Shown: positions 51,589 through 58,823 of the stretch, in pieces
Position numbering within the stretch: the stretch's first letter is position 1
Layout of the letters: each line of letters begins with the position of its first letter
Assembly: GCF_003259845.1 (NCBI RefSeq)
Contig: NZ_QLMJ01000023.1
Coordinates: forward strand, 62,001 to 126,000
Length of the DNA: 64,000 bases
Direction: 5' to 3'
Origin: Actinoplanes lutulentus
GTDB lineage: Bacteria > Actinomycetota > Actinomycetes > Mycobacteriales > Micromonosporaceae
The notes under the pieces: model-generated
What the model was told of the DNA's origin: nothing
Seen by the model: the letters and a program-made list of their open reading frames with translations, nothing else
The model's database searches: none
Translations under genes and position numbers: made by a program

Positions 51589-52893
51589 TCAGCGGCCCTG
51601 CAGCGCCTTCACGGTGTCGCCGAAGGTCCAGCCCTTCGAGCCGTCCCAGTTGATCGACCAGGTCATCAGGCCCTTGATGCCGGGAACGCTGTTGTACGCC
51701 TGGGTCACCAGCGCCGGCGTCATATATCCACCACCGGCACCGGACTGCGCCGGCAGACCCGGGACCTGCTTGTCGTACGGGATCTTGATGGTGGTGCCCT
51801 GGATGGTCAGGCCGTTGTTCAGGCACTGGGTCTGCACGGTGAAGCCCTGCACGGTTCCGGCGGCGTACGAGTCACCGGAGCAGCCGTACATCGACCCGTT
51901 GTAGTACTGCATGTTCAGCCACCAGAGACGGCCGTTGTCCAGGTACTTCTTGATGATCGGCAGGTAGGAGCCCCAGATCGAGCCGTACACCACGCTGCCA
52001 CCGGTGACATACGCCGTCTCCGGCGCCATCGTCAGGCCGAAGTTCGACGGCATCGCGGCGAGCACCCCGTCGATGATCCGGATCAGGTTGGCCTGGGACG
52101 CCGACAGCGTGCCGATGCTGCCGCTGCCGGTCAGGCCGGTCTCGATGTCGATGTCGATGCCGTCGAAGTTGCCGGCTTTCAGGATCGGCACGATCGTGGC
52201 GACGAACTTGTCGGCGACGGCGCTGGAGCTCAGGTCGATGCCCGCGGCGGCACCACCGATCGACATCAGCACGGTGGCGCCGGCGGCTTTCGCGGCGCAG
52301 ATCTCGGCGGGCGTCGGCACCTTCACGCCGGCGTCCATGCCGTTCTCCCAGAGGACCGTGCCGTCCGAGCGGATCACCGGGAACGCGGCCATCAGCACGT
52401 TGTAGCCGTGCGCCGTGATCCGGCTGTCGTTGATCGGGATCCAGCCGAGGCCGGGGTGCACGCCGTTGGAGGCGCCGTCCCAGTTCTCCCAGTAACCCTG
52501 CAGCACCTTGCCGGCCGGCCGGCCCTTGATCGCACAAGCGGGCTGCGAGGTGGAGGGCGAAGCAGACGGAGAAACAGAAGGCGATGACGAGGGAGAAGAC
52601 GAAACAGAAGGCGACGGCGATGACGAGCCGCTGCAGGCTCCAAGATCCTTCCACAACGTCGGCGCCGCGACCGGGTTCCAACCCGTGCCCGCCCACGCCG
52701 TGTGCGTCACGAGAGCCTGATAGAGCCGCGACTGATAGGTGACCTGCTGCCCCGCCGTATACGAAACACCCTCCGCCCACACCGTCGAGGAGCAGGCCAC
52801 AGCGGCCTGACCTGCGGGGGAATAGATCATCACCGCACCGAGCGCCACCCCCACTCCGGCAACCAGCGCGACCAGACCGCGACGAACACCCAT
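51589..52893 (-). CDS. Secreted GH18 chitinase with N-terminal chitin-binding module
   Basis: ATG 52893 has AGGGAG seven bases upstream and gives 434 residues. After a signal peptide ending near GQAAVA comes a CBM5/12-type module (WAEGVSYTAGQQVTYQSRLYQALVTHTAWAGTGW in outline, with aromatic residues for chitin). A Ser/Pro linker and the GH18 domain follow. The catalytic motif is FDGIDIDIE, with the final Glu as acid. QGYWENWDG, MSIGGAAAG and the late GLMTWSINWDG also match bacterial chitinases. It should degrade chitin outside the cell. Alternative starts lie upstream (52926) but precede the ribosome site. Confidence 0.95.
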   Translation of the reverse strand: MGVRRGLVALVAGVGVALGAVMIYSPAGQAAVACSSTVWAEGVSYTAGQQVTYQSRLYQALVTHTAWAGTGWNPVAAPTLWKDLGACSGSSSPSPSVSSSPSSSPSVSPSASPSTSQPACAIKGRPAGKVLQGYWENWDGASNGVHPGLGWIPINDSRITAHGYNVLMAAFPVIRSDGTVLWENGMDAGVKVPTPAEICAAKAAGATVLMSIGGAAAGIDLSSSAVADKFVATIVPILKAGNFDGIDIDIETGLTGSGSIGTLSASQANLIRIIDGVLAAMPSNFGLTMAPETAYVTGGSVVYGSIWGSYLPIIKKYLDNGRLWWLNMQYYNGSMYGCSGDSYAAGTVQGFTVQTQCLNNGLTIQGTTIKIPYDKQVPGLPAQSGAGGGYMTPALVTQAYNSVPGIKGLMTWSINWDGSKGWTFGDTVKALQGR

Positions 52894-52928
52894 AACGGCT
52901 CCCTGACACATGCGGACGTGTGCCACAC

Positions 52929-52957
52929 ATAGTGGCGTTCACATCCGTAAATATCAA
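52929..52957 (-). promoter_or_regulatory. Candidate promoter of the chitinase gene
   Basis: On the minus strand TTGATA (52957-52952) and CACTAT (52934-52929) are separated by 17 bases, a good -35 and a weak -10 match. They lie 36-64 bases before ATG 52893. A short dyad, GTGTggcACAC, follows at about 52917-52927. Confidence 0.4.
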
Positions 52958-54024
52958 GGGTTCTTAACTATTAACGGCAGCCCGAGATAACCCGCATATC
53001 CCTCCAGCGACGGACGGAACTCCTCAAGATCAAAATCCATGAGCTTCTGTACGCTCACCGACACCGCTTTCTTGCCCAGTGTCCGTTTCCACAGCCCGAC
53101 AACCCGCCCGTCCGCCACCAGGGTCGACTGGAACACGCCGTTGTTGCCGGGCACGACTTTCGCCAGCTGATCGCGTGTCGCCATCAGCGACCGGTCCTTA
53201 TAACCGAGCATGAACTCGTCGAACCCCGGCAGCGCCCACCGCCCGCGAACAGGGCCGGCATCAAGCAGCTCCGGGGAAGCCCACATCTCGGCACCGTCGA
53301 CATCCACGGCGACGAGCCCCGCGCCGGAAATCCCGAGCCGCGCGTCGCGGACACCGAGACTCGTCCACCCCGCGAAGTCCTTCACCGTCGCCGGACCGTG
53401 CGACCGGAAGTATCGAGTGGCCAGCAGTGCGAGAGCCTCCTCCCGTGACGACGGGGTGAACCGGGACGGCACCCAGTCATCAAGCAGCACGAACGTCTGC
53501 TCGGCCCCGGAATTCGGTGCTATGGCTGTCAGTGAGCGCTGGGACGCGTACCAAAGAAGGTGGTAACCGCGCTGGCCGCTCACGTCGATGCCGCCCTCGG
53601 TGAGCGCGCCCAGGCACCCGGATCGCGTCAGGCGGCCGCCGGCGCTCGTCAGAGCGGCGGCGAGCAGTTCCATCGCGAGGTTCGCGGTTTTCTCGTCGAG
53701 GCCGAGGTAGTCCCAGCGGCTGGCGACGCCGGTGAGCTGGCGGACGCCGGTGAGGTCGAGCATCCAGTGCGCGTCGGCGGACGGGATGAGGTGGACGGTG
53801 CCGCGCATCGGCCAGGTGCGGACCACCGACCGGTCCTCGGTCGCGGTCACGATCGATGGCAACGACGAGCCGGGAAGACGCACACCGAGTGACCACAGGA
53901 CGCTGTTGAGATCTTGGGCCTGCATGGCGCCGAACCACTCGACGACGTCATGCACCGTCGACTTCTCATGCGCGCCCAGCGCCAGACAGGAGAGGCGAAG
54001 GCTCAGTGCCGCAGATGCTTCCAC
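52954..54024 (-). CDS. AlkZ-like winged-helix DNA glycosylase family protein
   Basis: The 356-residue protein contains MQAQDLNSVLWSLGVRLPGSS. The QxQ motif (Gln35-Ala-Gln37) is the catalytic signature of AlkZ/AZL glycosylases, followed by RTWPMRGTVHLIPSADAHWML. Late winged-helix elements include FAGWTSLGVRDARLGI and LPGFDEFMLGYKDRS. AlkZ excises bulky or cross-linked alkylated bases, and homologues protect producers of DNA-damaging natural products. No such biosynthetic cluster is visible here. The start is GTG 54024; its stop lies within the chitinase promoter region. Confidence 0.85.
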   Translation of the reverse strand: MEASAALSLRLSCLALGAHEKSTVHDVVEWFGAMQAQDLNSVLWSLGVRLPGSSLPSIVTATEDRSVVRTWPMRGTVHLIPSADAHWMLDLTGVRQLTGVASRWDYLGLDEKTANLAMELLAAALTSAGGRLTRSGCLGALTEGGIDVSGQRGYHLLWYASQRSLTAIAPNSGAEQTFVLLDDWVPSRFTPSSREEALALLATRYFRSHGPATVKDFAGWTSLGVRDARLGISGAGLVAVDVDGAEMWASPELLDAGPVRGRWALPGFDEFMLGYKDRSLMATRDQLAKVVPGNNGVFQSTLVADGRVVGLWKRTLGKKAVSVSVQKLMDFDLEEFRPSLEGYAGYLGLPLIVKNP

Positions 54025-54072
54025 GACACCGAGCCTAAAGACCCCCTACGACACTTTTTGACGAGGCACTGC

Positions 54073-55701
54073 TCAGCGACCGCGCGCCGCGCGGTACCGC
54101 TTGATCAGCACGTTCGTCGACGAGTCGGCGTCGTCGGCCGGTGCTTCCGCCGAGGTCAGCTTCGGTGCGAGCTGGTTCGCCATCACCTTGCCGAGCTCGA
54201 CGCCCCACTGGTCGAAGGAGTTGATCTCCCAGACGATGCCCTGGGTGAACGTGATGTGCTCGTAGAGCGCCACCAGCTGCCCGAACGTCGCCGGCGTGAG
54301 CTTCTCCGCCAGGATCGTGGTGGTCGGGTGGTTGCCCTGCATGACCCGGTGCGGCGCCACCTTTTCCGAAGAACCCTCGGCGGTGACCTGCTCCAGCGTC
54401 TTGCCGAACGCCAGCGCACCCGTCTGCGCCAGGAAGTTCGACATGAAGAGGTCGTGCATCTCGCCGATGTCGTGGTTCGGCACGCTGAAGCCGATGAAGT
54501 CCGCCGGGATCAGCTTGGTGCCCTGGTGGATCAGCTGGTAGAACGCGTGCTGCCCGTTGGTGCCGGGCTCGCCCCAGAAGACCTCGCCGGTCTGGAAGTT
54601 CACCGGGTCGCCGTTGAGCCGGACCGACTTGCCGTTGCTCTCCATGGTGAGCTGCTGGAGGTACGCGGCGAAGCGGTGCAGGTACTGCGCGTACGGAAGA
54701 ACCGCATGCGACTGCGCGCCGAGGAACGTGTCGTACCAGACGTTGATCAGGCCGAGCAGGGCCGGGACGTTCCGCTCGATCGGCGTGGTCCGGAAGTGCT
54801 CGTCGACGGCGTGGTATCCGCCGAGCATCTCGGCGAAGTTCTCCTTGCCGATGGTGATGAGCACGCTCAGGCCGACCGCGGACGGGAGCGAGTAGCGGCC
54901 GCCGACCCAGTCCCAGAAGCCGAACATGTTGTCGGTGTCGATACCGAAATCAGCCACTTTTTCGGCATTTGTCGACACGGCCACGAAGTGCTTGGCGACA
55001 GCGGAGTCGTCTCCCAGAGCGGACAAAAGCCACTTCCGGGCCTCGCGCGCGTTGGTGAGCGTCTCCTGAGTGGTGAACGTTTTGGAGACAATGATGAACA
55101 ACGTCGATGCCGGGTCGAGATCGACGGTTTTTTCGTACAAATCCGTCGGATCGATGTTAGAGACGAAACGGGCGCTGATATCCCTCTGGGAGTACTCCTT
55201 CAGCGCCTCATACGCCATGACCGGACCGAGATCCGACCCACCGATCCCGATGTTCACGATCGTGGTGATCCGCTTCCCGGTGTGCCCGGTCCACTCCCCC
55301 GAGCGGACCTTGTCGGCGAACGCGCCCATCCGGTCCAGCACGCCGTGCACGTCGGCCACCACGTCCTGGCCGTCCACCACCAGCGACGCCGTCCGCGGCA
55401 GGCGCAGCGCGGTGTGCAGCACCGCCCGGTCCTCGGTCACGTTGATGTGCTCACCGGCGAACATCGCGGTGATCTTCTCGCTGAGCTTCGCCCGCTGCGC
55501 GACCGCGAACAGCGCGGTCAGCACCTCGTCGGTGACCAGGTTCTTGCTGTAGTCGACGTACAGATCGGCCACCTCGGCGGCGTAGCGCTCGCCGCGCTGC
55601 GGGTCGCTGCCGAACAGGTCGCGGAGGTGCACCGCTGAGAATTTCTCCGCGAGCCCCTGAAGGCTCTGCCACTCGGCGCTGTCGGAAACGTGTTCGCTCA
55701 T
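54073..55701 (-). CDS. pgi: Glucose-6-phosphate isomerase
   Basis: ATG 55701 (GGGAGAG just upstream) gives 542 residues, the normal length. The frame continues upstream, but that part has no relation to the family. Both family signatures are present: DWVGGRYSLPSAVGLS and the C-terminal INSFDQWGVELGKVMANQL. GIGGSDLGP forms the phosphate loop, SKTFTTQETLTNA binds the sugar phosphate, and NGQHAFYQLIHQGT carries the conserved histidine. It interconverts glucose 6-phosphate and fructose 6-phosphate in glycolysis and gluconeogenesis. It is a single-gene unit divergent from the glycosyltransferase gene. Confidence 0.97.
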   Translation of the reverse strand: MSEHVSDSAEWQSLQGLAEKFSAVHLRDLFGSDPQRGERYAAEVADLYVDYSKNLVTDEVLTALFAVAQRAKLSEKITAMFAGEHINVTEDRAVLHTALRLPRTASLVVDGQDVVADVHGVLDRMGAFADKVRSGEWTGHTGKRITTIVNIGIGGSDLGPVMAYEALKEYSQRDISARFVSNIDPTDLYEKTVDLDPASTLFIIVSKTFTTQETLTNAREARKWLLSALGDDSAVAKHFVAVSTNAEKVADFGIDTDNMFGFWDWVGGRYSLPSAVGLSVLITIGKENFAEMLGGYHAVDEHFRTTPIERNVPALLGLINVWYDTFLGAQSHAVLPYAQYLHRFAAYLQQLTMESNGKSVRLNGDPVNFQTGEVFWGEPGTNGQHAFYQLIHQGTKLIPADFIGFSVPNHDIGEMHDLFMSNFLAQTGALAFGKTLEQVTAEGSSEKVAPHRVMQGNHPTTTILAEKLTPATFGQLVALYEHITFTQGIVWEINSFDQWGVELGKVMANQLAPKLTSAEAPADDADSSTNVLIKRYRAARGR

Positions 55702-55824
55702 CTCTCCCACTCCGGCCGTTTTAACTAGCACAACTCGGCCATCGTGGCACGGACTTCCGGCCGACGCTGGCGTTGTCCGCTCATAGAGGACCCACAGATT
55801 GATCACATAGCCGTCGTAGAACTG

Positions 55825-57810
55825 ATGGCGACGTTTGTCCGTATGACGACGACCCCGCGCCGGCGCACCGGATTGGCGCTCCTGCTGGCCGCGACGGCAG
55901 CCCTGTATCTGTGGGACCTGAGCGCCTCGGGCTGGGGAAACAGCTTCTACGCGGCCGCCGCCCAGGCCGGCGCGCAGGACTGGAAGGCGTGGCTGTTCGG
56001 CTCGCTCGACGCCGGCAACGCGATCACCGTCGACAAGCCGCCCGCCGCCATGTGGGTGATGGGACTCTCTGCCCGGATCTTCGGGGTGAACAGCTGGGCG
56101 ATCCTCGCGCCGCAGGCCCTGATGGGCGTGGCCAGTGTCGCGCTGCTCCACGCGGCGGTGCGGCGCTGGTTCGGGTACGCCGCCGGCATGCTCGCCGGCG
56201 CTGCCCTCGCGGTCACGCCGGTGGCCGTGCTGATGTTCCGTTACGACAACCCGGACGCGCTGCTGGTGCTGCTGATGACCGCGGCCGCGTACACGACGGT
56301 CCGGGCCACCGAGCGCGCGTCGGCGACGTGGCTGGCCTTGACCGGCGTGCTGCTCGGATTCGGGTTCCTCACCAAGATGATGCAGGCGTTCCTGGTGCTG
56401 CCCGCGTTCGCGCTGGTGTACCTGGTGGCCGCGCCGGCCACGCTGGGCAGGCGGATCAGGCATCTGCTGCTGGCCGGCGTCACCCTCATCGTTTCCGCCG
56501 GCTGGTATGTCGCGCTCGTCTCGCTCTGGCCGGCCTCCTCCCGGCCGTACATCGCCGGCTCGACGAACAACTCCCTCTGGGAGCTGGCCCTCGGCTACAA
56601 CGGCCTGGGCCGCATCCTTGGTTCCTCCGCCGGCAGCGCTTCGTTCGGCGGCTCCGCCGGCATCGGACGCCTCTTCGGCGAATCCATGGGCACCGAGATC
56701 TCCTGGCTGCTCCCCGCCGCGCTGATCGCTCTCGTCACCGTCCTCGCCGTGAAGTGGACCGCGCCGCGCACCGACCGGGCCCGCGCCGGCATGCTCCTCT
56801 GGGGCGGCTGGTTGCTGGTCACCGGCGTCACGTTTTCTTTCATGAGCGGGACGATCCACCCGTACTACACCGTCGCCCTCGCCCCCTCGATCGCCGCGGT
56901 CACCGCGATCGGCGCGCGGGTACTGTGGCTTTACCGGACTCAGCTCTGGGCACGCCTCGTTCTCGCGACGATGGTTCTGTCCACCGCGGGCTGGGGGTTC
57001 GTCCTGCTGGGGCGTACCGAATGGATCCCCGCACTGCGCTGGGCCGCGCTCGCGGCCGGTCTGATCGCCGCGCTCGCGCTCGCCGCGCCTCTCGCCCACC
57101 TCCGGCGCCTGACGGTGGTCGCCATCATCGCCGCCCTCCTCTCCACCGGCCTCGGAACCGCGGCTTACGCCGCAGCCACGGTGACGGTCGCCCACACCGG
57201 CTCGCTCCCCGCTTCCGGCCCCGCAAGCTCCCTCTCGGGTACGCACCAAGGGCGCCCCAACCGCACCGGCGGGGCCGATCGAGAGTCCGGCGCCGCAGCC
57301 CCTCCCGCCGGCGCGCCAACCTCCGGCACCGGCGACACCTCAAGCTCAACCCCCAACTCCTCCGCTTCCTCCTCCACTGACTCCTCTACCTCCTCCGCCA
57401 ATACCGACGGCGGAACCGGCGGCGGGACCGTCGACGGAGCCGGCGGCAGGCCTGGTGGGATGAGCGAGTCCAGCAACAACGCGGAGTTGAACACCCTCCT
57501 GAAAGCCGCCACCACCCGCTGGTCAGCGGCAGTCTCCGGCGCCACCTCGGCGGCCGACCTGGAACTCGCCACCGGCACCGCGGTGATCGCCCTGGGCGGC
57601 TGGAACGGCAGCGACCCGTCACCCACCCTTGAGGAATTCCAGATCTACGTGGCCCTCGGCGAGATCCACTACTACATCGCCGGAGGGGGCAGGGGCCAAG
57701 GCGGCGACACCTCCACCGAATCCAGCGAGATCGCCGCCTGGGTCTCGCAGAACTACACGGCCACCACAGTGGGCGGCACCACCGTCTACGACCTGACCAC
57801 CCACGGTTGA
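55825..57810 (+). CDS. Dolichyl-phosphate-mannose-type (GT39/ArnT-like) membrane glycosyltransferase
   Basis: The start is ATG 55825 or 55843; neither has a strong ribosome site. The ~660-residue protein has about a dozen membrane helices. The GT-C signature lies in the first loop: SGWGNSFYAAAAQAGAQDWK and the DKPP motif (ITVDKPPAAMWV). MFRYDNPDALLV and GTIHPYYTVALAPS follow. Residues ~450-560 are a Ser/Thr/Gly-rich extracellular linker, followed by a small C-terminal domain (LEEFQIYVALGEIHYYIAGG). Such enzymes transfer a sugar from a polyprenyl phosphate to exported proteins or envelope glycans. The acceptor is unknown. Confidence 0.88.
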   Translation: MATFVRMTTTPRRRTGLALLLAATAALYLWDLSASGWGNSFYAAAAQAGAQDWKAWLFGSLDAGNAITVDKPPAAMWVMGLSARIFGVNSWAILAPQALMGVASVALLHAAVRRWFGYAAGMLAGAALAVTPVAVLMFRYDNPDALLVLLMTAAAYTTVRATERASATWLALTGVLLGFGFLTKMMQAFLVLPAFALVYLVAAPATLGRRIRHLLLAGVTLIVSAGWYVALVSLWPASSRPYIAGSTNNSLWELALGYNGLGRILGSSAGSASFGGSAGIGRLFGESMGTEISWLLPAALIALVTVLAVKWTAPRTDRARAGMLLWGGWLLVTGVTFSFMSGTIHPYYTVALAPSIAAVTAIGARVLWLYRTQLWARLVLATMVLSTAGWGFVLLGRTEWIPALRWAALAAGLIAALALAAPLAHLRRLTVVAIIAALLSTGLGTAAYAAATVTVAHTGSLPASGPASSLSGTHQGRPNRTGGADRESGAAAPPAGAPTSGTGDTSSSTPNSSASSSTDSSTSSANTDGGTGGGTVDGAGGRPGGMSESSNNAELNTLLKAATTRWSAAVSGATSAADLELATGTAVIALGGWNGSDPSPTLEEFQIYVALGEIHYYIAGGGRGQGGDTSTESSEIAAWVSQNYTATTVGGTTVYDLTTHG

Positions 57811-57837
57811 TCGACCAGGATTCCCTACAATCCGGCT

Positions 57838-58524
57838 ATGATTCGCACGCTGTCCGAGGTGATCGCGCGCCACCGCCGACCGATTCTGATCGTCACGGCG
57901 GCGCTGGTGGCGACCACCCTGCTGGCCCGGGCTCTCGGCGCCAACCCGGACACCCTGGCACCGTGCCTGTTCCTGCCGTTCCTCACCGCCGACCTGCTCT
58001 ATCTGCTGACCCTGGTGGCGCCCTCGACGCGCCGCCGGCCGGACGCGTTCGAGGTGGACGGTGCCGGATTCCACACCCCGCGTACCGGGGGCGTCACCCT
58101 GGTCGGCGTAGCCCACCTGTGCCTGGTGGGCGCGCTGGCCCTGGACCCGTCCGGAACCACCCCGATGGGCATCCCGTTCTCCTGGGCACTGGCAATCGGA
58201 GTGGCGTTGCTGGCCCTGTACCCCCGGGCCCTCTGGCACGGCGTCCGCCTGACGATCACTCCGGACGGCCTCCGCAACGACAAATACGCCGGAACCGTGA
58301 CCATCCCCTGGCAATCGATCGCCGAAATCAACCCCACCGACAGCACCGACCAGCGCCTACGCCTCTCGCTGACCAGCCCGGACCAGGTCACGGTCACCGG
58401 CTGGACAACAAGCCGCCGCACCCTGGAGTTCAACGGCGCCGGCCTCCCCTTCGTAGCCGCCACGATCCGCCACTACCTGAACAACCCCGCCGACCGCCCC
58501 CACATAACCACCCCACCACCCTGA
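57838..58524 (+). CDS. Membrane protein with bacterial PH-like C-terminal domain
   Basis: The 228-residue protein has four hydrophobic segments in its first ~140 residues (for example RPILIVTAALVATTLLARAL and IPFSWALAIGVALLALYP). A C-terminal PH-like beta domain reads RLTITPDGLRNDKYAGTVTIPWQSIAEI, matching the bPH pattern of many small actinobacterial membrane proteins. It begins 27 bases after the glycosyltransferase stop in the same direction and may be co-transcribed. No enzymatic function is evident. Confidence 0.75.
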   Translation: MIRTLSEVIARHRRPILIVTAALVATTLLARALGANPDTLAPCLFLPFLTADLLYLLTLVAPSTRRRPDAFEVDGAGFHTPRTGGVTLVGVAHLCLVGALALDPSGTTPMGIPFSWALAIGVALLALYPRALWHGVRLTITPDGLRNDKYAGTVTIPWQSIAEINPTDSTDQRLRLSLTSPDQVTVTGWTTSRRTLEFNGAGLPFVAATIRHYLNNPADRPHITTPPP

Positions 58525-58539
58525 CCCCAGCCAAGCCCG

Positions 58540-58662
58540 CCCGTGCGTGTCGAGTTGAGGCGCAATCCGCACCCAAAATCAACACACGGACCGCAACCCG
58601 CCCGCCAGCCCGTGTCGAATGGAGGTGCAATCCGCACCCGAAGTCGACACGCACTTGGTGGG
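58540..58662. repeat. Pair of GTGTCGA-type palindromic repeats
   Basis: Two units, CGTGTCGAGTTGAGGCGCAA... at about 58547 and CGTGTCGAATGGAGGTGCAA... at about 58613, share CAATCCGCACCC and end in TCAACACACGG or TCGACACGCAC. Each unit is an imperfect palindrome with GTGTCGA outer arms. The right arm of the second, read in reverse, gives GTGTCGACTTCGGGTGCGG, which shares GTGTCGACTTCGGGTG with dispersed repeat A. Confidence 0.75.
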
Positions 58663-58737
58663 CGGTCGCCGGCGTGACCGGGCGCTCGGGAGGCCGGCTC
58701 CAAGATTCGGTCCGGCTGGCTGTCACGGCTGTCTCAC

Positions 58738-58815
58738 GGCCGCCGAGACCGCCAGCCAGAGCCAGCCGGCCGAACCAGCCAGCCAGAGCCAGCCGGCTGG
58801 ACCAGCCGGGCGGGT
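58738..58815. repeat. Tandem CCAGCCAGAGCCAGCCGG repeat
   Basis: Two units containing CCAGCCAGAGCCAGCCGG and a partial third (ACCAGCCGGGCGG) lie just after the stop of the minus-strand DUF6493-like gene. Confidence 0.8.
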
Positions 58816-58823
58816 GGGTCTGG

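Noticed and set aside
55702..57249. N-terminal extension of the glucose-6-phosphate isomerase frame
   Set aside because: The extension is Gly/Arg/Glu-rich, antisense to the glycosyltransferase gene, and unrelated to the enzyme. ATG 55701 has a ribosome site and gives the normal length.
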